63,360 nt of DNA, from contig MNXU01000030.1 of the NCBI GenBank assembly GCA_001872285.1, forward strand, positions 1-63,360, written 5' to 3'. Positions within the stretch are counted from its first letter, which is position 1; every line of letters starts with the position of its first letter. Source of the DNA: Betaproteobacteria bacterium CG2_30_68_42. GTDB lineage: Bacteria > Pseudomonadota > Gammaproteobacteria > Burkholderiales > Rhodocyclaceae. The translations under genes were made by a program, and so were the position numbers. The notes below the pieces were generated by a model. The model searched no databases and was not told the DNA's origin. It saw only the letters and a program-made list of their open reading frames with translations. This document shows positions 16,559 to 27,054 of the stretch, in pieces.

Positions 16559-17572
16559 ATGGCAGACGCGCCACGCAGGATTCTGGTCATCCGCCGGGAC
16601 AACATCGGCGATCTGGTCTGCACGACGCCGCTGTTCAGCGCACTGCGGAGCTATTTTCCGCAGGCCCGGATCGCGGCGCTGGTCAACAGCTACAACGCCC
16701 CGGCACTCGCGGGCAATCCTGATGTCGACGCGGTTTTCGAGTACACGAAGGCCAAGCACCGCGCTGCCGGGCAATCGGTCGCGCGGCTCTATCTCGACCG
16801 ATTGCGGCTCGTCACCCGGTTGCGCCGCGCCCGCTTCGATTGTGCGCTGCTGCCCGGCGGTGCGCAGGCGAGCGCCCTGCGCTTCGCGCGGCTCGCTGGC
16901 GTGCGCCGCGTGTTGATTCGTTCAGCGCACGCCGCGGGCCATGAGGTCGAATGTACCTGCTCGCTGTTGCGGCAGATGGGACTGGATCCGACGCCGCCGC
17001 CCCTGGTGCTGTCCGCCGATGCCCTGCGCGTGGCGGAGCTGTCGCGCCGTGTTCACGGCTGCCTCGGCTTCACACCACGACGGTTGATCGGGATCCACAT
17101 CAGCGCCCGCAAGCCTGCGCAGCGTTGGCCGGGCGAGCGCTTCGTCACACTCATCCGCAGGCTGGCGCTGCCCGCCGATGCCGCCATCGCGCTGCTGTGG
17201 GCACCGGGCGGCGAGGACGATCCGCGACATCCGGGCGACGACGGCAAGGCGGCCCGCATCCTTCGGGAGGCGGGCGGGGCGCCGGTAGTGGCGCTGCCGA
17301 CCCGCGCGTTGGATGAGCTCATCGCCGCCTTGGCCCTGTGCGACCGGGTCGTGTGCTCCGACGGCGGCGCGATGCACCTCGCGGCCGGCTTGGGCAAACC
17401 GATCGTGTGTCTGTTCGGCAACTCGGACGCCGGGCGCTGGCACCCGTGGGGCGTGCCCTATGAGCTGATCCAGCCGGATTCGCGGGACGTGGCGGAGGTG
17501 ACGGTCGATGAGCTCTACGCGGCGATCGAACGTCTGGAAGCCCGCATTGCAGCGGCAGCCGGCCTTGCGTGA
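16559..17572 (+). CDS. glycosyltransferase family 9 (heptosyltransferase-like)
   Basis: This 337-residue protein opens ILVIRRDNIGDLVCTTPLF, the GT9 N-terminal signature in which the Asp and Gly bind the acceptor side. It contains GIHISARKPAQRWP near residue 180 (nucleotide-sugar side) and CDRVVCSDGGAMHLAAGLGKP near 260, where GT9 enzymes bind the ADP-heptose. The end GRWHPWGVPY is typical too. It is separated from the upstream gene by 79 bases with nothing recognisable, and runs convergently into metF. It may act in LPS core or O-unit assembly. Confidence 0.88.
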   Translation: MADAPRRILVIRRDNIGDLVCTTPLFSALRSYFPQARIAALVNSYNAPALAGNPDVDAVFEYTKAKHRAAGQSVARLYLDRLRLVTRLRRARFDCALLPGGAQASALRFARLAGVRRVLIRSAHAAGHEVECTCSLLRQMGLDPTPPPLVLSADALRVAELSRRVHGCLGFTPRRLIGIHISARKPAQRWPGERFVTLIRRLALPADAAIALLWAPGGEDDPRHPGDDGKAARILREAGGAPVVALPTRALDELIAALALCDRVVCSDGGAMHLAAGLGKPIVCLFGNSDAGRWHPWGVPYELIQPDSRDVAEVTVDELYAAIERLEARIAAAAGLA

Positions 17573-17599
17573 CGGCGGGCGCGGCGAGGCAGCGGGCGT

Positions 17600-18445
17600 C
17601 TACTCGCGGTCCCGGCTCCCCAGCCCCAGCCTCTCCCAGATCGTGCAGGTGAGGCCGGCCTGGTTGAGCGTGTAGAAGTGCAGGCCGGGGGCGCCGGCGG
17701 CGAGCAGGCGCTCGCACAGGGCGGTGACGACATCGAGGCCGAAGGAGCGCACGCTGGCGGCGTCGTCGCCGAAGCTCTCGAACTTCTTGCGCATCCAGCG
17801 CGGGATCTCGGCGCCGCAGGCATCCGAGAAGCGGGCGATCTTCGTGAAGTTCGCGATCGGCATGATGCCGGGGACGATCGGAACATCGACGCCGATCGCC
17901 GCGCACTCGCCGACGAAGTGCTCGTAGGCGTCGGCGTTGTAGAAATACTGCGTGATGGCGGAATCGGCGCCGGCCTCGACCTTGCGCTTGAAGTTGGCCA
18001 GATCCTCGGCCGGGCTCTTCGCCTGCGGATGGTATTCCGGGTAGGCCGCGACCTCGATGTGGAACCAGTCGCCGGTGCGTTCGCGGATGAAGCTGACCAG
18101 CTCGTTCGCATAGCGGAATTCGCCCGCGGCCGCCATCCCGGAGGGCAGGTCGCCGCGCAGCGCGACGATGCGCCGCACGCCGGCTTCGCGGTAGCGATCG
18201 AGCAGAGCCGCGATGTTCTCGCGCGTCGAGCCGATGCACGACAGGTGCGGCGCGGCGCACAGGCCCTCGGCCTGGATTTCCAGCACCGTCTCCAGCGTGT
18301 GCTCGCGGGTGGAGCCGCCGGCGCCGAAGGTGCAGGAGAAGAACGCCGGCTCGAGCTGGGCGAGCTGCCTGCGGGTGGCGCGCAGCTTCTCGACGCCCTC
18401 CGCGGTCTGCGGCGGGAAGAACTCGAAGCTGAAGGTGCGCGCCAT
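17600..18445 (-). CDS. metF: 5,10-methylenetetrahydrofolate reductase
   Basis: This 281-residue FAD enzyme is full length. It starts RTFSFEFFPPQ, the strand carrying the catalytic Glu. It holds the FGAGGSTREHT segment, LRGD near residue 97 and ITQYFYNAD, which lie around the FAD and folate sites. It makes 5-methyl-THF for remethylation of homocysteine. It is the last gene of the metK-ahcY-metF transcript and so falls under the SAH riboswitch upstream of ahcY. Confidence 0.95.
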   Translation of the reverse strand: MARTFSFEFFPPQTAEGVEKLRATRRQLAQLEPAFFSCTFGAGGSTREHTLETVLEIQAEGLCAAPHLSCIGSTRENIAALLDRYREAGVRRIVALRGDLPSGMAAAGEFRYANELVSFIRERTGDWFHIEVAAYPEYHPQAKSPAEDLANFKRKVEAGADSAITQYFYNADAYEHFVGECAAIGVDVPIVPGIMPIANFTKIARFSDACGAEIPRWMRKKFESFGDDAASVRSFGLDVVTALCERLLAAGAPGLHFYTLNQAGLTCTIWERLGLGSRDRE

Positions 18446-18460
18446 TCCGAACTCCCCGAA

Positions 18461-18496
18461 GAATCTCGAGATTCGAAACCCGAAACTCGAAACCCG
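18461..18496. repeat. dispersed intergenic repeat, ahcY/metF gap
   Basis: The gap carries the 14-base palindrome GAATCTCGAGATTC followed by three GAAAC-type units (CGAAACCCGAAACTCGAAAC). It resembles material in the xerC/rlmI, hslV/hslU, hslU/AEC, aroB/dgt and glmU/glmS gaps. Confidence 0.6.
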
Positions 18497-18515
18497 GCCG
18501 ATCGGGCAGGCCGGT

Positions 18516-19937
<1,422 letters not shown>

Positions 19938-19980
19938 TTCGATGTTCCTTCTGCGATTGTCGGGAGCGCCGGAAAAGCAA

Positions 19981-20019
19981 ACGGCGCTCCAAACCGGTTC
20001 AAGGGTTTGAGAGCGCCGT
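19981..20019 (-). terminator. expression-platform hairpin (intrinsic terminator-like) between SAH aptamer and ahcY
   Basis: On the minus strand ACGGCGCTCTCAAACC is followed by a short loop and GGTTTGGAGCGCCGT, a near-perfect stem with one bulged base, then TTGCTTTT. The 5' arm is the same ACGGCGCTC that closes the aptamer's P1 stem, so ligand-bound aptamer and terminator exclude each other. SAH would therefore turn ahcY on. Confidence 0.8.
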
Positions 20020-20066
20020 TGTTGCCTGCCGAGCCTGGCCCTTGCGGGTCGCAACGCTCCTCGGTC
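20011..20066 (-). ncRNA. SAH riboswitch (S-adenosylhomocysteine aptamer)
   Basis: Read on the minus strand, the segment directly after the metK stop gives CCGAGGAGCGTTGCGACCC, GGGCCAGGCTCGG and ACAACGGCGCTC in order. These are the conserved core blocks of the SAH riboswitch (GAGGAGCG, CCAGGCUCG, AACGGCGCUC). GAGCG at the 5' side pairs with CGCTC at the 3' side (P1), and CCGAG with CTCGG. It lies in the metK-ahcY gap, where this class is normally found. Confidence 0.93.
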
Positions 20067-20076
20067 GGATGCGATT

Positions 20077-21264
20077 CTACTGCACGAGCGCCGGCTCGCG
20101 CAGCCCGGCGGCCTCGCGCAGGGCTTCGGCCCGGTCGGTGCGCTCCCAGGTGAACTCGGGTTCGTCGCGCCCGAAGTGGCCGTAGGCGGCGGTCTTCGAG
20201 TAGATCGGGCGCAGCAGGTCGAGGTTGCGGATGATGGCCTTCGGCCGCAGGTCGAAGTGCTCGGCCACCAGCTCCGCGATCCGCTCATCGCTCAGCCGCC
20301 CGGTGCCGAAGGTATTGACCATCAGCGACACCGGCCTCGCTACGCCGATGGCATAGGCGACCTGGAGTTCGCAGCGATCGGCGAGGCCCGCGGCGACGAG
20401 GTTCTTCGCGGCGTAACGGCAGGCGTAGGCCGCCGAGCGGTCGACCTTGGAGGGATCCTTGCCGGAGAAGGCGCCGCCGCCGTGGCGCGCCGCGCCGCCG
20501 TAGGTGTCGACGATGATCTTGCGGCCGGTGAGCCCGCAGTCGCCGTGCGGCCCGCCGACCACGAAGCGGCCGGTGGGGTTGACCAGATAGCGCACCTTGC
20601 CCGCGAGCAGCTCGGGCGGCAGGACGGGCTTGACGATCTCCTCGATCACCGCCTCGGAAATTCTCTCGTGCGAGACCTCCGGGCTGTGCTGGGTCGAGAC
20701 CACCACGGTGTCGATGGCCGCCGGCTTCCCATCGACGTAGCGAACGGTGAGCTGGCTCTTGCCGTCGGGGCGCAGCCACGGCAGCCGGCCGTCCTTGCGC
20801 AGCTCGGCCTGACGCTGCATGATGCGATGCGCATAGTAGATCGGCAGCGGCATCAGGCTCGCGGTTTCGCGGCAGGCATAGCCGAACATCAGTCCCTGGT
20901 CGCCGGCGCCCTGGTCGAGCGCATCGTCGGAAGCGTTGTCGACGCCCTGCTTGATGTCGGGAGACTGGCGGTTGAGCGCGGTGAGCACGCCGCAGGACTT
21001 GTAGTCGAAGCCGGTCTCGGAGTCGTCGTAGCCGATGCGCCGCACCGCCTCGCGCGCGATCTCCATGTAATTGATGTGCGCGCTGGTGGTGATCTCGCCC
21101 GAGATCACCACCAGGCCGGTCGTGACCAGCGTCTCGCAGGCGACCCGGCCGTAGGGGTCCTGGGCTAGAATCGCGTCCAGGACGGCGTCGGAGATCTGGT
21201 CGGCCACCTTGTCCGGATGGCCTTCGGAAACCGACTCGGAAGAAAACAGATATTCGATGCTCAT
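20077..21264 (-). CDS. metK: S-adenosylmethionine synthetase
   Basis: This 395-residue enzyme makes SAM from methionine and ATP. The N-terminal [21 protein letters not shown] holds the ATP-binding His and the metal Asp. [12 protein letters not shown] lies near residue 120, and [19 protein letters not shown] near 265 is the P-loop-like signature. The ATG at 21264 gives the family-typical start; the frame is open 9 codons upstream. It opens the operon metK-ahcY-metF and has its own promoter and a structured leader. Confidence 0.97.
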   Translation of the reverse strand: MSIEYLFSSESVSEGHPDKVADQISDAVLDAILAQDPYGRVACETLVTTGLVVISGEITTSAHINYMEIAREAVRRIGYDDSETGFDYKSCGVLTALNRQSPDIKQGVDNASDDALDQGAGDQGLMFGYACRETASLMPLPIYYAHRIMQRQAELRKDGRLPWLRPDGKSQLTVRYVDGKPAAIDTVVVSTQHSPEVSHERISEAVIEEIVKPVLPPELLAGKVRYLVNPTGRFVVGGPHGDCGLTGRKIIVDTYGGAARHGGGAFSGKDPSKVDRSAAYACRYAAKNLVAAGLADRCELQVAYAIGVARPVSLMVNTFGTGRLSDERIAELVAEHFDLRPKAIIRNLDLLRPIYSKTAAYGHFGRDEPEFTWERTDRAEALREAAGLREPALVQ

Positions 21265-21336
21265 GATTTCCCGCTCCGTGTCTGAGTACATCCCGTTGAA
21301 ACCGGCGTTACCGGCCCCGGACGCGGGAGCTGGTGA

Positions 21337-21389
21337 CGCTTTAGCAGTACTTGTAGGCCGCCCCGCAAGTTGTCCGTTTAACTCGGCGG
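21337..21389 (-). ncRNA. candidate SAM-II-type riboswitch in the metK leader
   Basis: On the minus strand the leader starts CCGCC (21389-21385), pairing with GGCGG (21362-21358). The loop of this stem contains GAGTTAAACGG and then ACTTG (21370-21366), which pairs with CAAGT (21353-21349) beyond the stem: an H-type pseudoknot. It is followed by GCTAAA. The order (stem, loop with UUAA-C-G, pseudoknot, GCUAAA) matches my recollection of SAM-II. It starts a few bases after a predicted promoter's -10. Assigned by eye; a covariance search would settle it. Confidence 0.62.
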
Positions 21390-21396
21390 AGCCGCG

Positions 21397-21426
21397 ATTC
21401 TAGTTTGTCCTTCGCCGCGCGGTCAA
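21397..21426 (-). promoter_or_regulatory. metKp: sigma-70 promoter of metK-ahcY-metF
   Basis: TTGACC (21426-21421) and TAGAAT (21402-21397) are separated by 18 bases on the minus strand. The predicted start, about 7 bases downstream, falls at the beginning of the pseudoknot leader. The promoter lies over the first codons of the divergent acyltransferase gene. Confidence 0.65.
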
Positions 21427-22328
21427 ACGAGACTTCCCGCGACCTGCCGGCGGCCGGCACGCTGTTTCGTCTCGCCGGGCGCCTGCCGCTGCGCGTGCTC
21501 CACAGGCTCGGGGCGGCGCTCGGCTGGGCCGTGTGGCTTTCCTCCCCGACCTACCGCAGGCATCTGAGGGAGAACCTGGCCGCGGCCTTTCCCGATGCGC
21601 CGGCCGGGCTCGCCCGCAGCGCGATCGCGCACGCCGGGCGCGCGATCGCCGAGCTGCCGCGGGTGTGGCGCGGCCCGCGCGAGGACACCCTGGCGCTGGT
21701 ACGCGAGGTGATCGGCTGGGATCTGGTGGAGGCGGCCCGCAGGCGCGGCGAGGGCATCGTGTTCCTTACGCCGCATCTCGGCTGCTTCGAGATCAGCGCG
21801 CGCTACTACGCCTGTTTCGCGCCGATCACCGTGCTCTACCGGCCGCCGAAGCGGCGCGCGCTCGCCCGTCTGGTGGAGCAGGCGCGCGCGGGCGGGAACC
21901 TGAGGCTCGCGCGCGCCGATCTGGGCGGTGTCCGCGAACTGCTGCGCGCCCTGAAGCGGCACGAGGCGATCGGCATGCTGCCCGACCAGGTGCCCGGAGG
22001 CGGGGAAGGGGTGTGGGCGGAGTTCTTCAACCGTCCCGCCTACACCATGACGCTCGCCGCGCGGCTCGCTGCGGTCGGCGCGACGCTGCTGCTCGCCCAT
22101 GCTGAGCGATTGCCGGCCGGGGCCGGTTTCCGGCTCGCCCTGCGCGCCCCCGGACCGCTGCCTCCCGGCCCGCCCGCCGTGCAGGCTGCCGCCATCAACC
22201 GCATGCTCGAATCCCTGATCCGTTCCTGTCCGCAGCAGTACCTGTGGGGTTACAACCGCTACAAGCGACCCGCGGGAGCTCCGGAGCCCGCGGGCGCGGC
22301 ACCGGGCGCGGGGGATCGGCGATGCTGA
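21405..22328 (+). CDS. lpxL: lipid A biosynthesis acyltransferase (LpxL/HtrB family)
   Basis: This protein of about 307 residues belongs to the lauroyl/myristoyl transferase family that acylates Kdo2-lipid IVA at the inner membrane. The catalytic H-x4-E motif is TPHLGCFE near residue 122, with PDQVPGGGEG further on and the C-terminal QYLWGYNRYK. An N-terminal hydrophobic stretch (LGAALGWAVWLSS) would bind the membrane. The start is uncertain: TTG at 21405 is the only in-frame candidate that keeps the whole N-terminal helix. A second family member follows with a 7-base overlap. Confidence 0.9.
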   Translation: MSFAARSNETSRDLPAAGTLFRLAGRLPLRVLHRLGAALGWAVWLSSPTYRRHLRENLAAAFPDAPAGLARSAIAHAGRAIAELPRVWRGPREDTLALVREVIGWDLVEAARRRGEGIVFLTPHLGCFEISARYYACFAPITVLYRPPKRRALARLVEQARAGGNLRLARADLGGVRELLRALKRHEAIGMLPDQVPGGGEGVWAEFFNRPAYTMTLAARLAAVGATLLLAHAERLPAGAGFRLALRAPGPLPPGPPAVQAAAINRMLESLIRSCPQQYLWGYNRYKRPAGAPEPAGAAPGAGDRRC

Positions 22329-23191
22329 GCCGCATCGCGGTGGCGATGCTGTGGCTCGCGCATCTGCTGCCGCTGCCGCTGCTCTCGGCATGCGGAAACG
22401 CGGCCGGGGTGGCCGCGTACGCGCTGGCGCGCGAGCGGCGCCGGGTGGCGCTGACCAACCTCGGCCTGTGCTTCCCCGGACTCACCGAGCGCGAACGCGA
22501 TCGCCTTGCGCGCAGCCATTTCCGGGTGCTCCTGCGCAGCCTGCTGGAACGCGGCCTGTGCTGGTGGGCAGCCGAGCGGCGCATCCGCCGCGTCGTGCGC
22601 ATCGACGGGCTGGAACACTTGCGCGCGCTCCGGGGTCAGCCGGTGATCCTGCTCGTGCCGCATTTCGTCGGCCTCGATCTCACGGCGACCCGGCTCGCGC
22701 TGGAGATCGACGCCGTGAGCGTGTATTCCAGCCAGAAGAATCCGGTCATCGACGCTCTACTCTATCGCGGGCGCACGCGCTTCGGCGACCAGCGCATCGT
22801 TTCCCGCCAGCAGGGCATGCGCGCGGTAGTGCGCGGCCTGAAGGAAGGCCGCCCGCTGTTCTACCTCCCCGACATGGACTACGGGCCGCGGGACGCGATC
22901 TTCGTGCCCTTCTTCGGCGTGCCTGCGGCCACCGTGCCGGGCGTGTCACGCCTCGCGCGCCTGACCGGGGCCCGCGTGCTCGCGTGCATCGCCCGCATGC
23001 TGCCCGGCGGGCGCGGCTACCGGCTGGAGATCGGCGCGCCGTGGACAGATTTTCCGGGTGCGAACCCGGAAGCCGACACCCGCCGCATGAACGCCTTCAT
23101 CGAGGAGGCGGTCGGCACCATGCCGGAGCAGTACTACTGGGTGCACAAGCGCTTCAAGACCCGCCCGCCGGGCGCGCCGCGTCTCTACTGA
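22322..23191 (+). CDS. second lipid A acyltransferase (LpxL/LpxM/LpxP family)
   Basis: This 289-residue paralogue has H-x4-D as VPHFVGLDL near residue 113, FYLPDMDYGPRDAIFVPFFG near 180 and the C-terminal EQYYWVHKRFKTRP. The N-terminal half has a membrane-anchor-like hydrophobic helix. Tandem acyltransferases usually add two different secondary chains to lipid A. Which carries out the first addition cannot be told here. Confidence 0.9.
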   Translation: MLSRIAVAMLWLAHLLPLPLLSACGNAAGVAAYALARERRRVALTNLGLCFPGLTERERDRLARSHFRVLLRSLLERGLCWWAAERRIRRVVRIDGLEHLRALRGQPVILLVPHFVGLDLTATRLALEIDAVSVYSSQKNPVIDALLYRGRTRFGDQRIVSRQQGMRAVVRGLKEGRPLFYLPDMDYGPRDAIFVPFFGVPAATVPGVSRLARLTGARVLACIARMLPGGRGYRLEIGAPWTDFPGANPEADTRRMNAFIEEAVGTMPEQYYWVHKRFKTRPPGAPRLY

Positions 23192-23239
23192 CGTAGAATC
23201 GTCCCCCATGGCTGCTGATCGCGAACCGGTGGGCCGCGC

Positions 23240-24073
23240 ATGAAGCTGCGCTTCACCAAGATGCACGGGCTCGGCAACGACTTCGTCGTCATCGACGCGG
23301 TGCACCGGCCGGTGGAGATCGACGCCGCCTGCGCCCGCGCGCTCGCCGACCGCCATTTCGGCGTGGGCTGCGACCAGGTCCTGCTGGTGGACAAGCCGAC
23401 GCGGCCCGGCGCCGATTTCCGCTACCGTATCTTCAACGCCGACGGCGGCGAGGTCGAGCAGTGCGGCAACGGCGCGCGCTGTTTCGCGCGCTTCGTCCAT
23501 GACAAGGGGCTGAGTTCGAAGCGCGAGATTCCGGTCGAGACTCGCGCCGGGATCATCGTCCTGCGGCTGGAGGACGGCGGCGAGGTCACGGTCGACATGG
23601 GTGCGCCGCAGTTCGCTCCCGCGCGCGTGCCCTTCGCCAGCGACAGCGGCGCGCTCGTGCAGCCGCTCGCGGTCGGAGACGAGACGGTCTACATCACCGC
23701 GGTCTCGATGGGCAATCCGCATGCGGTGCAGGTGGTGGCCGACGTCGAAGCGGCGCCGGTCCTCGAGGAGGGAAGCCGCATCGCCACGCACGAGCGCTTC
23801 CCGCGGGGCGCGAACGCGGGCTACCTCCAGGTGCTCGACCGCCATCGCATCCGGCTGCGCGTGTTCGAGCGCGGCGCCGGCGAGACGCTGGCGTGCGGGA
23901 GCGGCGCCTGCGCGGCGGTGGTCACCGGCATTGCGCGCGGACTGCTGGCGAGCCCGGTGCGCGTCGAGATGCGCGGCGGAGAACTGGGAATCGCATGGGA
24001 CGGCGAGGGCCGCGCGGTGCGCATGACCGGTCCCGCGGTGACCGTGTTCGAGGGCGAAATCGAATTGCCATGA
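23240..24073 (+). CDS. dapF: diaminopimelate epimerase
   Basis: This 277-residue enzyme converts LL- to meso-diaminopimelate for peptidoglycan and lysine. Both catalytic cysteines are visible: EQCGNGARC near residue 75 and ACGSGACA near 220. The start [15 protein letters not shown] is standard. A TAGAAT box sits at 23193-23198 as a possible -10. The stop overlaps the DUF484 gene by 4 bases. Confidence 0.96.
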   Translation: MKLRFTKMHGLGNDFVVIDAVHRPVEIDAACARALADRHFGVGCDQVLLVDKPTRPGADFRYRIFNADGGEVEQCGNGARCFARFVHDKGLSSKREIPVETRAGIIVLRLEDGGEVTVDMGAPQFAPARVPFASDSGALVQPLAVGDETVYITAVSMGNPHAVQVVADVEAAPVLEEGSRIATHERFPRGANAGYLQVLDRHRIRLRVFERGAGETLACGSGACAAVVTGIARGLLASPVRVEMRGGELGIAWDGEGRAVRMTGPAVTVFEGEIELP

Positions 24074-24735
24074 CAGGAAGGCCGACCATGCGAGCCGACG
24101 AAGTCGCGCGCTATCTCCAGGACAATCCGGGTTTCTTCAACGAGCATGCCGAGATGCTGGCCCATGTATGCATCCCGCATCCGCACGGCGGGCGCGCGAT
24201 CTCGATCACCGAACGGCAGATCCTCACGCTGCGCGAGCGCGCGAAGAGCCTCGAAGCGAAGCTCGCCGAGCTGATCCGGTTCGGCGAGGAGAACGATGCC
24301 ATCGGCGAGAAGGTTCACCGCCTGGCGCTGGCGCTGCTCTCCGCTCCCGATCTGACCGCGGTGCTGCGCGAGATCCGCGGCCACCTGCGGGAGGATTTCG
24401 CGGTCCCGCATGTGGCCCTGCGCGTGTGGGGCGGCGCGGTCGGACACCAGGGCGATGCGTTCGCGCCGGTGGCCGAGGCCGAGCGGCTGTTGGTGGCCGA
24501 TCTGCCCCGCGCGCGCTGCGGGCCGGTTGCGGGAAACCCCGCCGCGGCCTGGTTCGGCGAAGACGTTCAGGTGCGCTCCATGGCGCTGGTGCCGATTCGC
24601 CGCGAGCGACAGACCATCGGCGCGCTCGTCCTGGGCAGCGAGGAAACCGACCGCTTCTATCCCGAGATGGGCACGCTGTTCCTGAACCGGATCGGCGAGC
24701 TCGTCGCCACCGCGCTGGTGCGCGAGCTTGGCTGA
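24070..24735 (+). CDS. DUF484 family (GAF-like) protein
   Basis: This 221-residue protein has the DUF484 N-terminus [20 protein letters not shown] and [16 protein letters not shown], a heptad-like helix ([19 protein letters not shown] in two parts) and a C-terminal GAF-like domain. The family commonly sits between dapF and xerC, as here. Its biochemical function is not established to my knowledge. The ATG at 24070 overlaps the dapF stop; an ATG at 24088 is an alternative. Confidence 0.87.
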   Translation: MTGRPTMRADEVARYLQDNPGFFNEHAEMLAHVCIPHPHGGRAISITERQILTLRERAKSLEAKLAELIRFGEENDAIGEKVHRLALALLSAPDLTAVLREIRGHLREDFAVPHVALRVWGGAVGHQGDAFAPVAEAERLLVADLPRARCGPVAGNPAAAWFGEDVQVRSMALVPIRRERQTIGALVLGSEETDRFYPEMGTLFLNRIGELVATALVRELG

Positions 24736-25624
24736 GAGCGCGGGCGGGCGCGACCTGCTCGCCGCGTATCTCGACGAGCTCGGGGCCGAGCGCAGGCTCT
24801 CGCCGCATACCCTGGCCGCGTACGGGCGCGACCTCGCGCGCCTGCGCGCGCTCGCCGCCGGCGCGCCCGAGGCGCTCGATGCACCCGGCATCCGGCGCGC
24901 CGCGGCCGCGCTCGCCGCCAGGGGCCTGTCGGGGCGCAGCATCGGCCGCACGCTCTCGGCCTGGCGGGGCTTCTTCCGCTGGCTCGTGCGCAGGCATGTC
25001 GTCGGCGCCGATCCGTGTTCCGGCCTCCACCCGCCGAAGTCGAAGCGCAGCCTGCCCGCGGTGCTGTCGCCGGATCAGGCCCAGGCGCTGCTCGACTGCG
25101 AGGCTCACGGAATCCTGGAAGTGCGTGACCATGCGATGTTCGAGCTCTTCTATTCGTCGGGCCTGCGCCTTTCCGAACTCGCCGGTCTCGATCTGGCCGA
25201 AGCAGCCGGGATCGCCACGGGCGAGGTCGCCGTCACCGGCAAGCGCGGCAAGAAGCGCATCGTGCCGGTGGGGCGCCAGGCGCGCGCGGCTCTGGAACGC
25301 TGGCTCGCGCAGCGGGGCGCGCTGGCGCACACCGGCGAGCCTGCGCTGTTCGTCGGCCGGCGCGGGGTCCGGCTGTCGCGGCGGATGATCGAGCTGCGGC
25401 TGGCGCGCTGGGCGCGGCTGCGCGGCACGCCGCTCGGCGTCCATCCGCACATGCTGCGCCACTCGTTCGCGTCGCACCTGTTGCAGTCCTCGGGCGACCT
25501 GCGGGCGGTGCAGGAGCTGCTCGGCCACGTGAGCATCCGCACCACCCAGGTCTATACGCACCTGGACTTCCAGCACCTCGCCCGCGTCTACGACGCTGCG
25601 CATCCGCGTGCCAGGAAAAAATGA
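24728..25624 (+). CDS. xerC: site-specific tyrosine recombinase XerC
   Basis: This 298-residue protein has the SAM-like core-binding N-terminal domain and the catalytic domain with the recombinase residues. Arg is in SSGLRLSEL, Lys in VTGKRGKKR, His-x-x-Arg in [13 protein letters not shown], the second His in [11 protein letters not shown] and the Tyr nucleophile in VYTHLDF. With XerD it resolves chromosome dimers at dif. The TTG start at 24728 overlaps the DUF484 end by 8 bases. It is the housekeeping recombinase, not an element integrase. Confidence 0.93.
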   Translation: MAESAGGRDLLAAYLDELGAERRLSPHTLAAYGRDLARLRALAAGAPEALDAPGIRRAAAALAARGLSGRSIGRTLSAWRGFFRWLVRRHVVGADPCSGLHPPKSKRSLPAVLSPDQAQALLDCEAHGILEVRDHAMFELFYSSGLRLSELAGLDLAEAAGIATGEVAVTGKRGKKRIVPVGRQARAALERWLAQRGALAHTGEPALFVGRRGVRLSRRMIELRLARWARLRGTPLGVHPHMLRHSFASHLLQSSGDLRAVQELLGHVSIRTTQVYTHLDFQHLARVYDAAHPRARKK

Positions 25625-25625
25625 T

Positions 25626-25650
25626 GGGTTCCGGGATTCGGGTTTCGAGT
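25626..25650. repeat. dispersed intergenic repeat, xerC/rlmI gap
   Basis: GGGTTCCGGGATTCGGGTTT then CGAGT follows the xerC stop directly. It is the reverse-complement style of the GAACCCGAAAC units seen in the hslV/hslU gap. Confidence 0.55.
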
Positions 25651-25732
25651 GATCGGGCGGCGCTGCGATCCGCGACCCGCAACCGACCATGATCGATCTG
25701 CACGGGACGAACCGAATGAGCGCGCGATTCCG

Positions 25733-26929
25733 ATGGCGGTATTGATCCTGGAGCGCGGGCACGAAGGCTCCGTTCGCCGGCATCATCCGTGGATCTTCGC
25801 CTCGGCGGTGGCGCGCCTGACCGGGAGCGCGCACCCCGGCGACACCGTGGAGGTGCGCGATGCCGCCGGCCGGGGGCTCGGGCGCGCTGCCTGGAGCCCG
25901 CACTCGCAGATCCGGGCGCGGATGTGGAGTTTCGATCCGGGCGAGACCATCGACGACGCGTTCTTCAAGCGCCGCGTCGCCGGGGCGGTTGCGCGCCGCC
26001 AGGCGCTGCCCGAGCTGCGCGGGCAGAACGCGCTGCGGCTCATCCACGCCGAATCCGACGGCCTGCCCGGGGTGATCGCTGACCGCTACGGCGACACCGC
26101 CGTCGTCCAGCTCACCAGCGCAGGCGCGGACAAGTGGCGCGAGGCGATCGCCGCGGCGCTCGTGCGCGAGACCGGCTGCGCGCGGCTCTACGAGCGCTCG
26201 GATGCCGAGGTGCGCGCGCGCGAGGGTCTCGATGCACGCGTGGGCTGGCTGCACGGCGGCGAGCCCGACGGCGCGGTCGGAATCGAGGAGCACGGCCTGC
26301 GCTTCGAGGTCGACACCCGCGGCGGACACAAGACCGGCTTCTACCTCGACCAGCGCGACAACCGCCTGCTGGCACGGGCACTCGCGCAAGGCAGGCGGGT
26401 GCTGAACTGTTTCTGCTACACCGGCGCCTTCAGCCTGCACGCCCTCGCCGGCGGGGCCACGGAGGTCGTCTCGATCGAAAGCTCCGGGCCCGCGCTGGAG
26501 ACTGCGCGCCGCACGCTCGCGCTCAACGCAGAACTCGCCGGGTGCGCGTTCCGCGCGCAGTGGCGGCAGGCGGACGTGTTCGCCACGCTGCGCAGCCTCG
26601 CCACGGCGGGCAGCCGCTTCGATCTCGTCATCCTCGATCCGCCCAAGTTCGCGCCATCGAGCGCGCATGCCGCGGCCGCCGCGCGCGCCTACAAGGACAT
26701 CAACCTGTTCGCCTTTCGGCTGCTCGCGCCCGGCGGCCTGCTGATGAGCTTCTCGTGCTCGGGCGGGGTGTCGCCGGAAATGTTCCGCGCAATCGTCGCC
26801 GAGGCGGCCCGCGATGCGCCGCGCGAGGCGCGCGTTCTGCGCCGCCTGGGTGCCGGCGCGGATCATCCGGTCGCGCTCGGTTTCCCCGAGGGCGAGTACC
26901 TCAAGGGGCTGCTCTGCCAGGCCGATTGA
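25733..26929 (+). CDS. rlmI: class I SAM-dependent rRNA methyltransferase (RlmI/YccW family)
   Basis: This 398-residue protein has an N-terminal PUA domain (LERGHEGSVRRHHPWIFASA) and a middle EEHA-like region (GGHKTGFYLDQRDNR). The C-terminal methyltransferase domain has NCFCYTGAFSLHALAGG near residue 225, and ILDPPKFAP near 300 is the catalytic DPPK motif. E. coli RlmI makes m5C1962 in 23S rRNA; the same is inferred here. The ATG at 25733 was chosen as the start of the PUA domain. Confidence 0.9.
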   Translation: MAVLILERGHEGSVRRHHPWIFASAVARLTGSAHPGDTVEVRDAAGRGLGRAAWSPHSQIRARMWSFDPGETIDDAFFKRRVAGAVARRQALPELRGQNALRLIHAESDGLPGVIADRYGDTAVVQLTSAGADKWREAIAAALVRETGCARLYERSDAEVRAREGLDARVGWLHGGEPDGAVGIEEHGLRFEVDTRGGHKTGFYLDQRDNRLLARALAQGRRVLNCFCYTGAFSLHALAGGATEVVSIESSGPALETARRTLALNAELAGCAFRAQWRQADVFATLRSLATAGSRFDLVILDPPKFAPSSAHAAAAARAYKDINLFAFRLLAPGGLLMSFSCSGGVSPEMFRAIVAEAARDAPREARVLRRLGAGADHPVALGFPEGEYLKGLLCQAD

Positions 26930-26958
26930 GGGGACGGGCAGAGCAGCAGCGGCGTCAT

Positions 26959-26987
26959 TGCGCGCCGCGGCGGTCTGTGCTAAAAGC
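26959..26987 (+). promoter_or_regulatory. possible sigma-70 promoter before the TPR/STAS gene
   Basis: TTGCGC and TAAAAG are separated by 17 bases in the gap after the rlmI-type gene. The match is moderate and no other element is seen. Confidence 0.35.
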
Positions 26988-27054
26988 CTCGCATCCGGCG
27001 GCTGCCTGAATGCTGGCGGATGCTGCAGCTCCGGCTCGATGCTCCAGAACGCGC

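Noticed and set aside
18461-18474. GAATCTCGAGATTC palindrome as an operator
   Set aside because: It lies in the middle of an operon between ahcY and metF and merges with the GAAAC repeat units; no promoter is beside it.
19938-20288. N-terminal extension of AhcY through the leader
   Set aside because: The region folds as the SAH riboswitch and terminator, includes the end of metK, and the extra residues have no likeness to AhcY.
24728-25624. Tyrosine recombinase as sign of an integrated element
   Set aside because: It is XerC in its common dapF-DUF484-xerC setting; no attachment-site repeats, excisionase or phage genes are near.
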